A stretch of DNA of 64,000 nucleotides from Metabacillus schmidteae (GCF_903166545.1 NZ_CAESCH010000001.1:3414001-3478000); one strand, 5' to 3'. Shown: positions 53,176 to 62,370, counted from the stretch's first letter. Notes: generated by a model from the sequence alone, not told the origin. Numbers and translations are program-made.

Positions 53176-53313
53176 ATGAAGAAAAAATTAGAGCAAGCCA
53201 TTCAACATGCGAATGAAACAAATCCTGGTTCCAGAAATGGAACACAACCACATGAATCTAAAAAGCCTAGAAAACAGAAAACACATGCAACTAACAAAAC
53301 AAATGAAATATAA
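53176..53313 (+). CDS. Basic 45-aa protein
   Basis: ATG nine bases after AGGAGGG. Very hydrophilic, with Asn/Lys/Thr-rich ends and no hydrophobic core, like minor SASPs. Its stop overlaps the ribosome site of the next gene (TAAGGAG), so both are co-translated. No family recognised. Confidence 0.6.
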   Translation: MKKKLEQAIQHANETNPGSRNGTQPHESKKPRKQKTHATNKTNEI

Positions 53314-53322
53314 GGAGATGAA

Positions 53323-53466
53323 ATGATGGGGAAAAAACATCGCAATCGAAACACTCCAAAGAAAAATAATCATATTTCACCTGATATATTAGAAGCAGAA
53401 GAAACAGCTCATGCAAAAGAACATTCCTCTGGAAAAAGAAAAAATGGACCTGGAAACAATGTATAA
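53323..53466 (+). CDS. Basic 47-aa protein
   Basis: Two adjacent ATGs (53323, 53326) follow AAGGAG. Start MGKKHRNRNTPKKNN, then acidic EAEETAHAKEHSSGKRKN. Unfolded, spore-protein-like composition. Second of a pair with the 45-aa gene. No family recognised. Confidence 0.6.
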   Translation: MMGKKHRNRNTPKKNNHISPDILEAEETAHAKEHSSGKRKNGPGNNV

Positions 53467-53550
53467 ATGACATAAGGAACGTGACAATAAAAAGTATTCG
53501 CTATCACAAATAAGCTGTATGATTGTTTGTGATAGCATTCGTCATTTTGC

Positions 53551-53877
53551 TTATCTAACATGCATGCGGTTAATTTTTTTCCAATCCTGTGGAAAAAGCT
53601 TATAATAATGCTGCCCCTTTTTTCCCTCATCAATTAGCACAATGTCACCGGTACTTAAATATCTTGCATGGTAATCATTTGGCATTCTATCTGCAACATT
53701 GAAGGTTTGAAAAACTTTATGTAATGCATCATTGTGATTATTTCCTTCTATCACAAATCGATATACATCTTGATATCCTTTCTTATCTCCAAACTTCGGC
53801 GTTTGAAAAATGGTTACATCGTATGATGTGATTCGTTTTTTTAACAGTAAAGAATACAAGGTCTCTCTCTCCTTCAC
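53551..53877 (-). CDS. yodL: YodL-like protein
   Basis: 108 residues, YodL by sequence pattern (SYDVTIFQTPKFGDKKGY, then MPNDYHARYLSTGDIVLID) and position before yodM. In B. subtilis YodL is sporulation-expressed and interferes with MreB-dependent cell shape. Followed by the operon neighbour yodM. Confidence 0.82.
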   Translation of the reverse strand: MKERETLYSLLLKKRITSYDVTIFQTPKFGDKKGYQDVYRFVIEGNNHNDALHKVFQTFNVADRMPNDYHARYLSTGDIVLIDEGKKGQHYYKLFPQDWKKINRMHVR

Positions 53878-53907
53878 TTAAGTAGTATTAATACTATAAT
53901 TAGCTAC

Positions 53908-54543
53908 TCACCTGAAAGATTCCTTTAGATAAAAACCTCTTTTTTTGTCGAAAATATTCTTAATTGTAATAAACAGCATCAGCCAAATGAATCCTGCACT
54001 CCAACCAGCTAGTACATCTGTTAAATAATGTACGCCTAAATAAATCCTACTTACACCAATTAACATAACAAGACAAATCGTAAGGGTTAAAGTCATCACT
54101 TTTTGATTATTACTTCTGACAAAATAAGATAAAATTAAGTAACATAAGAAACCATATATTGCTGCAGAGTTCATGGAATGTCCGCTCGGGAAACTATAAT
54201 GTGTAGCCTGATAGACGGCATCGTATGAGGGGCGTTCTCGCAAAAACAATTCTTTAAGAAAATAATTCATTTGTCTCACACTAAAGAATAAGAGAAATAA
54301 CAATCCAACATCAAGCCATTTCCGTTTGTATAGAAGAAAGATGGCTATCCCAATACAGATTGGCAAGGCATACTTAATTGATCCAATATCAGATATGAAC
54401 AAAAAAAGCTCTGTCGCAATAGGTAACCTGATCTGCTCGAAAAACAAGGTTACATTATTGTCAATTGCAGAAAAATACTCCACAGAATAAACAATTGAGC
54501 AAAAGCCAAATAAAAGCAAAGCAATCACCACCATTATTTTCAT
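53908..54543 (-). CDS. yodM: PAP2-family membrane phosphatase (YodM)
   Basis: 211 residues, six predicted membrane helices. The lipid phosphatase triad is KELFLRERPS (KX6RP), PSGHSMNS, and SRIYLGVHYLTD. Dephosphorylates undecaprenyl-pyrophosphate or phosphatidyl-type lipids on the outer face. Upstream of yodL. Confidence 0.9.
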   Translation of the reverse strand: MKIMVVIALLLFGFCSIVYSVEYFSAIDNNVTLFFEQIRLPIATELFLFISDIGSIKYALPICIGIAIFLLYKRKWLDVGLLFLLFFSVRQMNYFLKELFLRERPSYDAVYQATHYSFPSGHSMNSAAIYGFLCYLILSYFVRSNNQKVMTLTLTICLVMLIGVSRIYLGVHYLTDVLAGWSAGFIWLMLFITIKNIFDKKRGFYLKESFR

Positions 54544-54754
54544 TCTATTTCCTCCATTCTTGTTATGTAGTATTACTTTCGATCATCCCACAAAATGAGC
54601 TTAATGGAAAGTTATATAAATTGCTTTCTCCTATTTCATACAGAAAAAGGCCAAATCTCCTACCAAAAATATATAGCCTTATCTTTAATCATCATCAAAG
54701 GACTATATATTTTTAATCATGAAGACCTGACCTTTTTTCTTTGTTCATACTTAT
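54544..54754. other. Intergenic region without a gene
   Basis: About 210 bp between yodM and the 46-aa gene. I see no supported ORF; the open plus-strand frame across 54595-54849 lacks a ribosome site. Confidence 0.4.
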
Positions 54755-54895
54755 TTATATCTTTTTATGCTTCGATTGTTCTTTATGCCCTGGGGCTGGT
54801 TTTGACTTGTAGGCATACTCACTTCCCATTTCAGTGTCTTTTTTGTTAGCCATTACAGCCTTTTGTTCAGGACTATTGTGATGTTTTTTTGACAT
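54755..54895 (-). CDS. Lys/His-rich 46-aa protein
   Basis: Reads MSKKHHNSPEQKAVMANKKD and continues hydrophilic to KHKKI. ATG is preceded by AGAGGTGAAAAAAAG. It is about the same size and composition as the neighbouring 46-aa gene at 54941. Spore-protein-like, family unknown. Confidence 0.6.
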   Translation of the reverse strand: MSKKHHNSPEQKAVMANKKDTEMGSEYAYKSKPAPGHKEQSKHKKI

Positions 54896-54940
54896 CTTTT
54901 TTTCACCTCTTTTCAGTAGTTTTCCATCTGAATTTTTATA

Positions 54941-55081
54941 CTATTGACCATCTGCTCCATTAGGTGTAACACGTCGAATGTGCTGATCTTCAAAATTATT
55001 TTCTCTTGCTGCTTTTGCTTTATCATCCACTAGTTTTTTTTGATCTACTTCTGAAGAAGGTGTGTTCTTTTTCTTTGACAT
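54941..55081 (-). CDS. Hydrophilic 46-aa protein
   Basis: Reads MSKKKNTPSSEVDQKKLVDD and ends RRVTPNGADGQ. ATG follows TGGAGGTTCTTAT. First of two similar mini-genes on this strand. No family recognised; unfolded composition. Confidence 0.6.
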   Translation of the reverse strand: MSKKKNTPSSEVDQKKLVDDKAKAARENNFEDQHIRRVTPNGADGQ

Positions 55082-55170
55082 ATAAGAACCTCCATTAAGA
55101 ATTTTTATATCAATAATTAGTTTAACTAAAAAAACTAATTACATTCCTTTCACAATTGTTTTTCAGACAT

Positions 55171-55207
55171 AAAAAAAGCAGACCCTTGTTAGTTAGGTCT
55201 GCTTTTT
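55171..55207 (-). terminator. Terminator of the YebC-family gene
   Basis: AAAAAGCAGACC pairs with GGTCTGCTTTTT, 12 bp, just past the stop codon. Confidence 0.9.
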
Positions 55208-55212
55208 AGAAA

Positions 55213-55932
55213 TTATTCACTTAGATCTACGTTATGATAAACCTGTCTAACATCTTCTAAGTCTTCAAGAGCATCAATCATTTTTTCAAATTGCACTTTT
55301 GATTCTTCTGGTAAAGTAACATCGCTTTGTGCAAGCATTGTAAGCTCAGCCACTGTAAATTCTGTTATCCCTACTGTTTTAAATGCCTCTTGAACAGAAT
55401 GGAATTGATCTGGTTCAGCATAAACAATAACAGAATCTTCTTCTTCAAGAATATCCCGTACATCAACATCTGCTTCCATTAAAATTTCAAGCACTTCATC
55501 AGATGATTTTCCTTCAACCCCGATTACTGCTGTTGCATCAAACATATAGGCGACAGAACCGCTCACACCCATATTACCACCATTCTTACCAAATGCCGCT
55601 CGAACATCTGAAGCTGTACGATTCACATTATTAGTTAGAGCATCGACAATGACCATTGAACCATTTGGTCCAAAGCCTTCATAGCGAAGCTCATCATAAT
55701 TTTCTTCTGTACCACCTTTGGCTTTTTCAATCGCACGATCTATAATGGTTTTTGGAACATTATACGTCTTAGCTCGCTCAAGAACTACTTTTAAGGCTTG
55801 GTTTGCTTCTGGATCAGGTTCACCTTGTCTGGCAACCACATAAATTTCGCGGCCAAATTTTGCGTATATACGACTTGTGTTAGCATCTTTAGAAGCTTTC
55901 TTTTCTTTAATATTATTCCATTTACGTCCCAT
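55213..55932 (-). CDS. YebC/PmpR-family regulator (YeeI-like)
   Basis: 239 residues from ATG 55932: [39 protein letters not shown], and [22 protein letters not shown]. The family has been linked to transcription regulation and, more recently, to helping ribosomes at proline stretches. The length matches B. subtilis YeeI. Monocistronic. Confidence 0.9.
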   Translation of the reverse strand: MGRKWNNIKEKKASKDANTSRIYAKFGREIYVVARQGEPDPEANQALKVVLERAKTYNVPKTIIDRAIEKAKGGTEENYDELRYEGFGPNGSMVIVDALTNNVNRTASDVRAAFGKNGGNMGVSGSVAYMFDATAVIGVEGKSSDEVLEILMEADVDVRDILEEEDSVIVYAEPDQFHSVQEAFKTVGITEFTVAELTMLAQSDVTLPEESKVQFEKMIDALEDLEDVRQVYHNVDLSE

Positions 55933-56080
55933 AATGAACACTCACTTTCAAAGATTAAATCTACCATCTACTGTAAGACTCCAACGTTTTAATTAACGAA
56001 ACGTTCGTCTATTTTTTACTCACTTATTCTATTATACCTAAATTGCTAAGTTTGTTAAGTGTAACAATTCCTGCTTGAAT

Positions 56081-57271
56081 TTATTCAGAAGTCTCTGAAT
56101 CTTTCTCATAAACGAGCCAATCTGACTCTGTTATTTGGTTTGAATAAAGAATAATTTTTTCCTTTACTCTTTCATGTTCTTTTCCATTAAGCAAAGTTGG
56201 TTGATAATTATTGTGGGAAGTGACGGAAGAAATTGAAAAAGGAATCACGTTAATCTCTTTCTTTTCACTCAATATCCCATTTTCAATATAAAATGTTTGT
56301 TGGAAAACAAATGTATCTTTATCTGATGGATTTTTATTACCTCCGAACATAAAATTCCCTAAGCTATAGACAATAAATTTCCCTTTATATTCTTCAATCC
56401 CCTGAATAACATGGGGATGGTGCCCAAGAATTAAATCTGCTCCAGAATCAATACTGAATTTTGCTAATGAGGTTTGTGTTTCATTTGGCACATACTGTTT
56501 TTCATCTCCCCAATGAAAGTGAATTAATATAATTTGAGCACCTTGTTCTCTTAATTCTTCAATATCATCCATAATTTGAGCTCGAATAACTGAAGTGTCT
56601 TGCCAACCCTCATATCCTAAAGCCCCAATCCTTACACCTTTTATTTTTGTTATGTAGGAATCTTCATAGCCAAAGTATCCAATTTCCTCATTCTCTAATG
56701 CTGTCTTTGTATCTTTATAGCCCTGCTCTAAATAATCAAATATATGATTATTTGCTAAGTTAACGGTTTCAATTCCACCCATTTTCAAGATCTCAGCGTA
56801 TTTAGGATCTCCTTTAAATCTGAATGTTTTATCAGCTTTTTCATTTGAATTTGTCAATGTTGTTTCAAGATTTACGGTTGTGAAATCATCTTCTAAAAAA
56901 AGAGAATTCAAACCTTCTAAAAAATATGGCAAGCCGTTTTGAGTAGCTACATCGTCAAATGATCCTTGATAAGCATACGTTTCATCTCTTCCTAATGTAA
57001 AATCACCGGCAGCACTTATTGTTATCGTTGTATTTGTTTGTTTTATTGGTTGTTTTTCTATTTCTTTTTCTTGATCATTTTTAGCTTCTTTGGTTTCATG
57101 AGTTTTGATTGTTTCTATCTGTTTGTCTGACTTTATGTAATTGTATACTGATAGGACAATGATGACAAAACAAAACATTGTTAACAATCGTCTGTAAACT
57201 TTCTTTAACCTTCTTCGCTTTTTCCCTTTCTTTGACCTTGTTCTCGATAATGCCGTATGATTCTCCTTCAT
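56081..57271 (-). CDS. CapA/PgsA-family metallophosphatase-like protein
   Basis: About 396 residues: a Lys/Arg-rich N-terminus, a membrane helix (about 30-48), a Lys/Glu linker and a CapA domain (SAAGDFTLGRDE, NLETTLT, NLANNHIFDY, ILIHFHWGDE, LGHHPHVIQG) with metal-ligand His/Asp residues. B. subtilis PgsA/CapA takes part in poly-gamma-glutamate capsule assembly. No pgsB/pgsC is nearby. ATG at 57271 is favoured over the GTG at 57286. Confidence 0.83.
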   Translation of the reverse strand: MKENHTALSRTRSKKGKKRRRLKKVYRRLLTMFCFVIIVLSVYNYIKSDKQIETIKTHETKEAKNDQEKEIEKQPIKQTNTTITISAAGDFTLGRDETYAYQGSFDDVATQNGLPYFLEGLNSLFLEDDFTTVNLETTLTNSNEKADKTFRFKGDPKYAEILKMGGIETVNLANNHIFDYLEQGYKDTKTALENEEIGYFGYEDSYITKIKGVRIGALGYEGWQDTSVIRAQIMDDIEELREQGAQIILIHFHWGDEKQYVPNETQTSLAKFSIDSGADLILGHHPHVIQGIEEYKGKFIVYSLGNFMFGGNKNPSDKDTFVFQQTFYIENGILSEKKEINVIPFSISSVTSHNNYQPTLLNGKEHERVKEKIILYSNQITESDWLVYEKDSETSE

Positions 57272-57390
57272 CCCTTTTCCCCTCACGAAATTAAAAGTAT
57301 AAATAAAAATATTCTAATACATTTATAACGTAAGAATCTAGTTATTTGTTACTTAAATTAATTCTATTTACCTATTATTTTTATAAAAAA

Positions 57391-57434
57391 GAAGCAATTA
57401 AAGGACAAGAAGTCTTGTACGCTTTAATTGCTTC
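57391..57434. terminator. Terminator of spo0M
   Basis: GAAGCAATTAAAG pairs with CTTTAATTGCTTC. An inner ACAAGA/TCTTGT helix extends it. T-run on the minus strand. Confidence 0.88.
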
Positions 57435-57442
57435 AATGTTTT

Positions 57443-58213
57443 TTAGCTATGTTTATATAAGATATCCTGTAAAATCTCTTTTATATTGCCTAATTCATTT
57501 TCATGGAGAGTAAATTTCACCATAGACTCATCCAAATCAAGTGCTTCAGAGAAGAGTCCTCCAATACCTCTAGCTTTTCGGTCAACTTCAAGGAATATCT
57601 CAATATTTGATTCATTAAGGGGAGAAAACATGATTTCTACTTCATCTAACTTTTTATTAAATTGACCGGTTGTTGGAACAAACTCAAATTCCTGCACAAA
57701 TGGTAATCTTTTTCTTACCTTATAGGAAGCTGCTTCATTTTTAACTTTTCTTAATGAAAACCCAAGATCATTTAGTGCTTTGAGAGTTTTATCAACTAAG
57801 ATATGTGGGTCGATAATGACAATATCCCGATCTGACGGATCTAAAGATCCCTTTATATCAGCTTCTGTTTGCAACCAAACTTTCGATGACCCCATCGTAA
57901 TAGGAGTATCCAGTGGTAGCTCAAATGTAAATGGGATTGTTTTTGTCTCGCCAGGCATGATAACAAATGGCTCATTAAGCTTTATATTAGCAATAACTGC
58001 TTCTTTGTGAACAACTCTATCATTTTCTTCCTTTTCATAATTTGTATTAACTGTTAGATATAACTCATCAATTGATTGTTCAATATTCCCGCCTTTTACC
58101 TCAATGATTCCTTCTACCTTCTCTCCAACTCTAATAGTCGAACCTGATAGTTTTGCATCTACTTTAGCAGATCCAATCCCAACACTAGCTAACATTTTAT
58201 TAAAAAAAGACAT
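57443..58213 (-). CDS. spo0M: Sporulation-control protein Spo0M
   Basis: 256 residues of the arrestin-fold SpoOM family: FFNKMLASVGIGSAKVDAKL start, GGNIEQSIDELYLTV and the acidic end. Affects sporulation entry in B. subtilis. Separated by 12 bp from the kinase gene upstream, so they form an operon. Confidence 0.92.
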   Translation of the reverse strand: MSFFNKMLASVGIGSAKVDAKLSGSTIRVGEKVEGIIEVKGGNIEQSIDELYLTVNTNYEKEENDRVVHKEAVIANIKLNEPFVIMPGETKTIPFTFELPLDTPITMGSSKVWLQTEADIKGSLDPSDRDIVIIDPHILVDKTLKALNDLGFSLRKVKNEAASYKVRKRLPFVQEFEFVPTTGQFNKKLDEVEIMFSPLNESNIEIFLEVDRKARGIGGLFSEALDLDESMVKFTLHENELGNIKEILQDILYKHS

Positions 58214-58225
58214 CGTTTTTCCTCC

Positions 58226-59023
58226 CTAATGAAGACATTTTTTCACATCATGTATAACTTGAGTAACTTCCTCGTAAGGCTCATCTAATTGCAGCATTTT
58301 TCGCAAAATCATTTTACATTGATTAGAAATCCTTAATTCATCCTCCCATGTTTTCTTTTTAGAAGATTCAGGTTCATATGATGAATAAAGCAGAAATAAT
58401 AGAAAATGTCCTAATGCATAAAAATCACTTTTATAGGAGATTTCTCGAAATAATTTTTTGTCCAATCGTTTTAGTTTTTCTTCCTTTTCAACTCGATCAG
58501 TAGATTTCCTTGCTAAACCAAAATCAATAATATAATGGGTATTCTCATGTTTTAATATATTAGGAATTCTAAGATCCCGATGGATATATCCTTTTTCATG
58601 GATAATCTTCACAAGCATAAGGACATCGTAGAGTTCTTTTAATGACTCTTTTTCGGTATACCGAACACCATCATCAAAGATTAATTGTTCATATGTCTTA
58701 CCTTTTTTATACTCCATAACAATAAATCTCTTTTGGTTCTTATCTTCAAAATTTTCATGGAATTGAGGAAAAGCTGGGTGTTTAAAATCACTTAATATGA
58801 AGGCCTCCCGATCAAACGCCATGCTTCCTGCATGATCAAGTCTTTTATATTTTCTTAATTGTTTTAGAACCTTTTGATTTTTTTGTTCATCTTCAACTAA
58901 ATACGTAAATCCATAGCTTCCCTTTCCTAGTATTTCGGTGATCATATATTTATTTTCTACAACTGTTAGAGGATTCAGTGGTTTTTCTACTAGCTCGATC
59001 CACTTATTGATTAACACATTCAT
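58226..59023 (-). CDS. Soluble serine/threonine protein kinase (YbdM-like)
   Basis: 265 residues, a Hanks-type kinase: G-loop GKGSYGFTYLV (33-43), Lys54, Glu73, catalytic loop HRDLRIPN (148-155), DFG (167-169). No membrane helix or PASTA domain, unlike PrkC. B. subtilis YbdM is similar in size. Its start overlaps the stop of the small Ser/Tyr-rich gene (TAATG). The next gene is spo0M, so the three form an operon, suggesting a sporulation phosphorylation event. Confidence 0.9.
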   Translation of the reverse strand: MNVLINKWIELVEKPLNPLTVVENKYMITEILGKGSYGFTYLVEDEQKNQKVLKQLRKYKRLDHAGSMAFDREAFILSDFKHPAFPQFHENFEDKNQKRFIVMEYKKGKTYEQLIFDDGVRYTEKESLKELYDVLMLVKIIHEKGYIHRDLRIPNILKHENTHYIIDFGLARKSTDRVEKEEKLKRLDKKLFREISYKSDFYALGHFLLFLLYSSYEPESSKKKTWEDELRISNQCKMILRKMLQLDEPYEEVTQVIHDVKKCLH

Positions 59024-59202
59024 TAGCTGCTATAAGAACTAAAAAAACTACTTGACCCGTGTTTTTTCTTGTAATAATGATGCCCATATTTTGATGGATG
59101 ATGTTGTTTATAGCTTCGTCGTTTAAAGTCACTTGAACTATATTTTCGATAAGAATGTGAAAGGTTATTTGAAATGACTGATTTTAGGATTTTTTTTAAC
59201 AT
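59023..59202 (-). CDS. Small basic Ser/Tyr/His-rich protein coupled to the kinase
   Basis: 59 residues, starting MLKKILKSVISNNLSHSYRK and ending in HGSSSFFSSYSS. Basic, with clustered Ser, Tyr and His and no hydrophobic core. Its TAA shares a base with the ATG of the kinase gene. This makes it a likely partner or substrate of the kinase, or a coat-type protein. No family recognised. The only drawback is a weak ribosome site (AGAGAGGGATTCG). Confidence 0.6.
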   Translation of the reverse strand: MLKKILKSVISNNLSHSYRKYSSSDFKRRSYKQHHPSKYGHHYYKKKHGSSSFFSSYSS

Positions 59203-59352
59203 ATCGAATCCCTCTCTTTAAGTTCGATTAATTATTTTTTATTTTATTCTCCTTTATATACGAGATGAACAAATAAAAGTTTCACATTTTTTATTTACAT
59301 CCATACAAATAGTAGTGAACTAGGTTATCGCTTATATAAAGGGATGATATGC

Positions 59353-60405
59353 ATGAAAGATGAAATGACCATTAAACTGGATCAGGTGTTAAAGACTGTA
59401 CTTACAAATAAAACACCCATCATAATAACCAAAAAAGAAAAAGAATTCATATCAAAAATTAAATACAAAACAGAATTATTAAATAAAAATAATATAACCC
59501 GTACAAAAGCTTACCTTTCTTTTTATTTAGAATTCCCGGAAATTCATTGGGCATTTTTGGCTCATATGGTTTCACGCAATGGCGGATATAATATGACAGA
59601 TTTAAAAAGCTCTTTACTATCACCCTTTTTAACTCCAAATCAACAAGTTACCCTTTTCCATTTCCTTGAACGTGCTAATTCATTAATCTTTCATGATGCC
59701 TATCCTCAACTGCTTCTATATAAAAAAAGCAAAGAAGAAAATACATCCTATTTTCATTTACTACCTGTTTTTTCTGTCTCTACATTTATGATTCCGATTT
59801 GGGAATATTTTTTACAAAACAAATTAGATCCTATTCTTCTGACATATGCACTAATTACAAATGAGCAACATTATGTTGAAAACCATCTCATGTCATTAAA
59901 CGAGACAAAACAATCCATTCTTCACACTTTTATGTATTTGATACAAGAAACATTAGGGTTTACCCATGTTATTTTTCCTTATAAACGATATTTATTTTTA
60001 AGAAAATATTCATTATCAGGTATTGAAGTACACAACTTTCAATCTGTACAAACTCGAATCAATATTGGAAAAAAACTATATCAAATCCTGTTTTCGAAGC
60101 ACTCATATTCTTCTACTTTTGATTTTGCCAAGAACCAAGTACATTCAGGTTCCCGTTCTGACTATTGGCCGCATGAATATACGACAAGGCAGAATAAATC
60201 AAAAATTTTCAGCCCAACACTTTGTCTTGTATGGGAAAATGTTAAACATCATTATCCTAAGAACAAGGATTGGTATACGAATTTCTCACAGATTCAATCT
60301 TGGAAAGATGAAGATAAAGTGGATTTCAAGGATATAACGAGAGATGTTAAGCGGGATCTAAAATTATTGAAGTCTTTAGGTAAAGTTCCAAACTTGATGA
60401 AATAA
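59353..60405 (+). CDS. DUF2515 protein (YppC-like)
   Basis: About 350 residues of the DUF2515 family: NITRTKAYLSFYLEFPEIHW and FLAHMVSRNGGYNMTDLK are diagnostic. Helical, soluble, with several conserved Trp and His. Function unknown. I prefer ATG 59353 over 59344 because of AAAGGG spacing. Confidence 0.85.
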   Translation: MKDEMTIKLDQVLKTVLTNKTPIIITKKEKEFISKIKYKTELLNKNNITRTKAYLSFYLEFPEIHWAFLAHMVSRNGGYNMTDLKSSLLSPFLTPNQQVTLFHFLERANSLIFHDAYPQLLLYKKSKEENTSYFHLLPVFSVSTFMIPIWEYFLQNKLDPILLTYALITNEQHYVENHLMSLNETKQSILHTFMYLIQETLGFTHVIFPYKRYLFLRKYSLSGIEVHNFQSVQTRINIGKKLYQILFSKHSYSSTFDFAKNQVHSGSRSDYWPHEYTTRQNKSKIFSPTLCLVWENVKHHYPKNKDWYTNFSQIQSWKDEDKVDFKDITRDVKRDLKLLKSLGKVPNLMK

Positions 60406-60433
60406 TTTTAAGAAGTATTACCCAGGGCGAATG

Positions 60434-60556
60434 AAAAGAGGATGTCTCTTTATAAGGTCCTAACTCCCCTTTCTACATACAGCTTAGTACCATGTAGCAT
60501 CATGCTATATATAGAAAAGTCAGTAAATTAAAGAACCTTATAAGACATCCTCTTTT
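60434..60556. other. 22-bp inverted repeat around a 76-base loop
   Basis: AAAAGAGGATGTC (60434-60446) plus TTATAAGGT (60450-60458) pairs with ACCTTATAA (60535-60543) plus GACATCCTCTTTT (60544-60556), with one three-base bulge. Inside lies a smaller TAGCAT/ATGCTA hairpin. T-runs on both sides suit a terminator for the convergent genes, but the loop is too long for a simple one. Confidence 0.6.
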
Positions 60557-60574
60557 TAATTTTTAGCATTAATC

Positions 60575-60751
60575 TTATTCGTCAAAATCTAAATCTTCAT
60601 CGATAATACATTTGTTTAGAAGGTAATCAAATGTTATATCAGCAAGCTCTCCAAGTTCTTCCTCGCCTGGAACATACCCTCTTTTTGTGAGCTCATTGTA
60701 AAAGAACTCCGCAATTTCCTCAGTATCAATTATTACTTCAATTTCCTTCAC
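60575..60751 (-). CDS. yozD: YozD-like small acidic protein
   Basis: 58 residues: KEIEVIIDTEEIAEFFYNEL and ADITFDYLLNKCIIDE match B. subtilis YozD. GTG start follows GGGGGCGATATT. Acidic, helical, uncharacterised. Order yodM-yozD-yodN-yozE is kept, though genes were inserted between. Confidence 0.85.
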   Translation of the reverse strand: MKEIEVIIDTEEIAEFFYNELTKRGYVPGEEELGELADITFDYLLNKCIIDEDLDFDE

Positions 60752-60916
60752 AATATCGCCCCCCTACTATTTTTTATGTCCATCTTCATGGACATATGCA
60801 ACTCAAGTGAAGATTTTTTTTATGGGTTAATAAAAAAGAAAATGGAATAAACATAGATTCTCTTCATATAAATAGTTTTAAATGGACAAGCACTCAAAGA
60901 GATGGAGGAAAATAAG

Positions 60917-61102
60917 ATGATAAATGAAGTTACTAGCACAAAGATCAATCGTAAGGTAGAAGTTATTGAGAAACAAAGTTTCTTGGATTTTATTGATGGG
61001 GATGGATTTGACCGTTTATTAAGCTATACTCTAAAAGGGTTATTTTATGGTGTTATTTTTTTCTGTATTCCTTATTTCATCTTTATTATGATGTCTTTAT
61101 GA
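60917..61102 (+). CDS. 61-aa protein with C-terminal membrane helix
   Basis: ATG 60917 follows GGAGGAAAATAAG. The N-terminal half is polar (TKINRKVEVIEKQSF), the C-terminal LKGLFYGVIFFCIPYFIFIMM is one membrane segment, so it is tail-anchored. Convergent with yodN, two bases apart. No family recognised. Confidence 0.65.
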   Translation: MINEVTSTKINRKVEVIEKQSFLDFIDGDGFDRLLSYTLKGLFYGVIFFCIPYFIFIMMSL

Positions 61103-61104
61103 TA

Positions 61105-61794
61105 TTAATGAATCGAATCAATGTCCTTGTATCTTGATAAGCTTTTTAATACCAAGTTCATCATGTCTAAATATTCTTGATCATGAAAAAGGTTGTAAAG
61201 TGTTTTATAGTCATTGTATAGATCAAGCATTTCATCAATCAATTGTTTTTGATCTGTATTTTCTGAATCCCTTGAGGGTTCAAGTCCAATATATTGATGA
61301 ATCAGAGAAGCATAGTAACGGCTTTCATCAGAGATTGTGTTATGCAAATGAACTTGTTGCATATACTCCTCAGCCTCTTGATTGCTAATCATTAGGCTCA
61401 TTTCATCTTCTGTCGCCTCTAACCATTCTCCATCTGACATTCTTGTTAACTCATATGTTATTTCTTCCCACCCGTCTTCAGCATACCTCCACACCTCTGT
61501 TCGTATACCTATAATTCTAAATAATGAGGTGCCATAACCTTTTACTAAAACGATATCACCAATTTGATAGAGAACTTCTATGCTTATCTTTTCTGTCTCT
61601 ATGACCGTCCCATCATATTCCGAAAATAATTGAAGTGCATTTTCGTAAAATAATATATCTCCATGATTCACTTCGTAGACAAATTGCTGATCTATCAGAT
61701 GAAGCTTTGTTATCGTGCCAACCGTTCCATACATAATAATCACGACAATATCTCCAATTTTAAACTTTGGTTTACTATGATGATTATTGTTCAT
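61105..61794 (-). CDS. yodN: YodN-like protein
   Basis: 229 residues. Repeated beta-barrel-like motif at the N-terminus (FKIGDIVVIIMYGTVGTI, then YQIGDIVLVKGYGTSLF) and a helical, acidic C-terminus. Position between yozD and yozE and length fit B. subtilis YodN. Function unknown. Confidence 0.72.
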   Translation of the reverse strand: MNNNHHSKPKFKIGDIVVIIMYGTVGTITKLHLIDQQFVYEVNHGDILFYENALQLFSEYDGTVIETEKISIEVLYQIGDIVLVKGYGTSLFRIIGIRTEVWRYAEDGWEEITYELTRMSDGEWLEATEDEMSLMISNQEAEEYMQQVHLHNTISDESRYYASLIHQYIGLEPSRDSENTDQKQLIDEMLDLYNDYKTLYNLFHDQEYLDMMNLVLKSLSRYKDIDSIH

Positions 61795-61912
61795 TTCCCA
61801 TCTCTCCTTTGTCGTGATTGTAAGGATAAGATAGTATATGCTGTATTTTTTATTTCGTCATGGGCTCTTTAGAATCATTACGGATCGATGCAAGTTTTTT
61901 AAAAAATTAAAA

Positions 61913-61946
61913 GACATAGGATAATGTCTAAAGATATTACCCTATG
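61913..61946 (-). terminator. Terminator of yozE
   Basis: CATAGGATAAT pairs with ATTACCCTATG (one mismatch), followed on the minus strand by a T-rich run. Confidence 0.72.
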
Positions 61947-61956
61947 CCTATAAAAT

Positions 61957-62184
61957 TTAAATATTGTTTAAGACTTCATTTTCATACCTATCCCATGCAT
62001 CATCAAAAACATTCATGCTTTTTAAATAAGAGCCATTCATTTCTAAATAAGAGCTTATTTCATCATAATCATCCGTATTTTTCGGAAAACCGTGGTCTGC
62101 ATATGCATCATTAGCAAATTTAGAAAGTTCATCCTGTGGCTTAGGATGACGATATTTCATTAAATAATGATAAAAAGATTTCAT
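61957..62184 (-). CDS. yozE: YozE (UPF0346)
   Basis: 75 residues: KSFYHYLMKYRHPKPQDELS, NDAYADHGFPK, and SSYLEMNGSYLKSM match YozE closely. A small helical protein of SAM-like fold, function unknown. Strong GGGGG site. Confidence 0.92.
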   Translation of the reverse strand: MKSFYHYLMKYRHPKPQDELSKFANDAYADHGFPKNTDDYDEISSYLEMNGSYLKSMNVFDDAWDRYENEVLNNI

Positions 62185-62328
62185 TCGTCATTCCCCCTGT
62201 GACAATTTTGTACTATTATAGCCTGTTTATGAAAAGAAAGAAACTAATAACCATTTGTAGTATGTTATTTCAATAAAGTGTAAGTAGTTACAATGAAGTG
62301 ATTATATTAACAGTATTTATGTAAAAAA

Positions 62329-62370
62329 ATAGCTCAAGTCCTCCATTAACAATGGATTTACTTGAGCTAT
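62329..62370 (-). terminator. Terminator of bioB
   Basis: ATAGCTCAAGT pairs with ACTTGAGCTAT. An inner TCCATT/AATGGA helix extends it. T-run on the minus strand. Confidence 0.88.

Noticed and set aside
54595..54849. 84-aa plus-strand ORF
   Set aside because: Overlaps the 46-aa minus-strand gene, has no ribosome site, and its composition is that of reversed AT-rich DNA.
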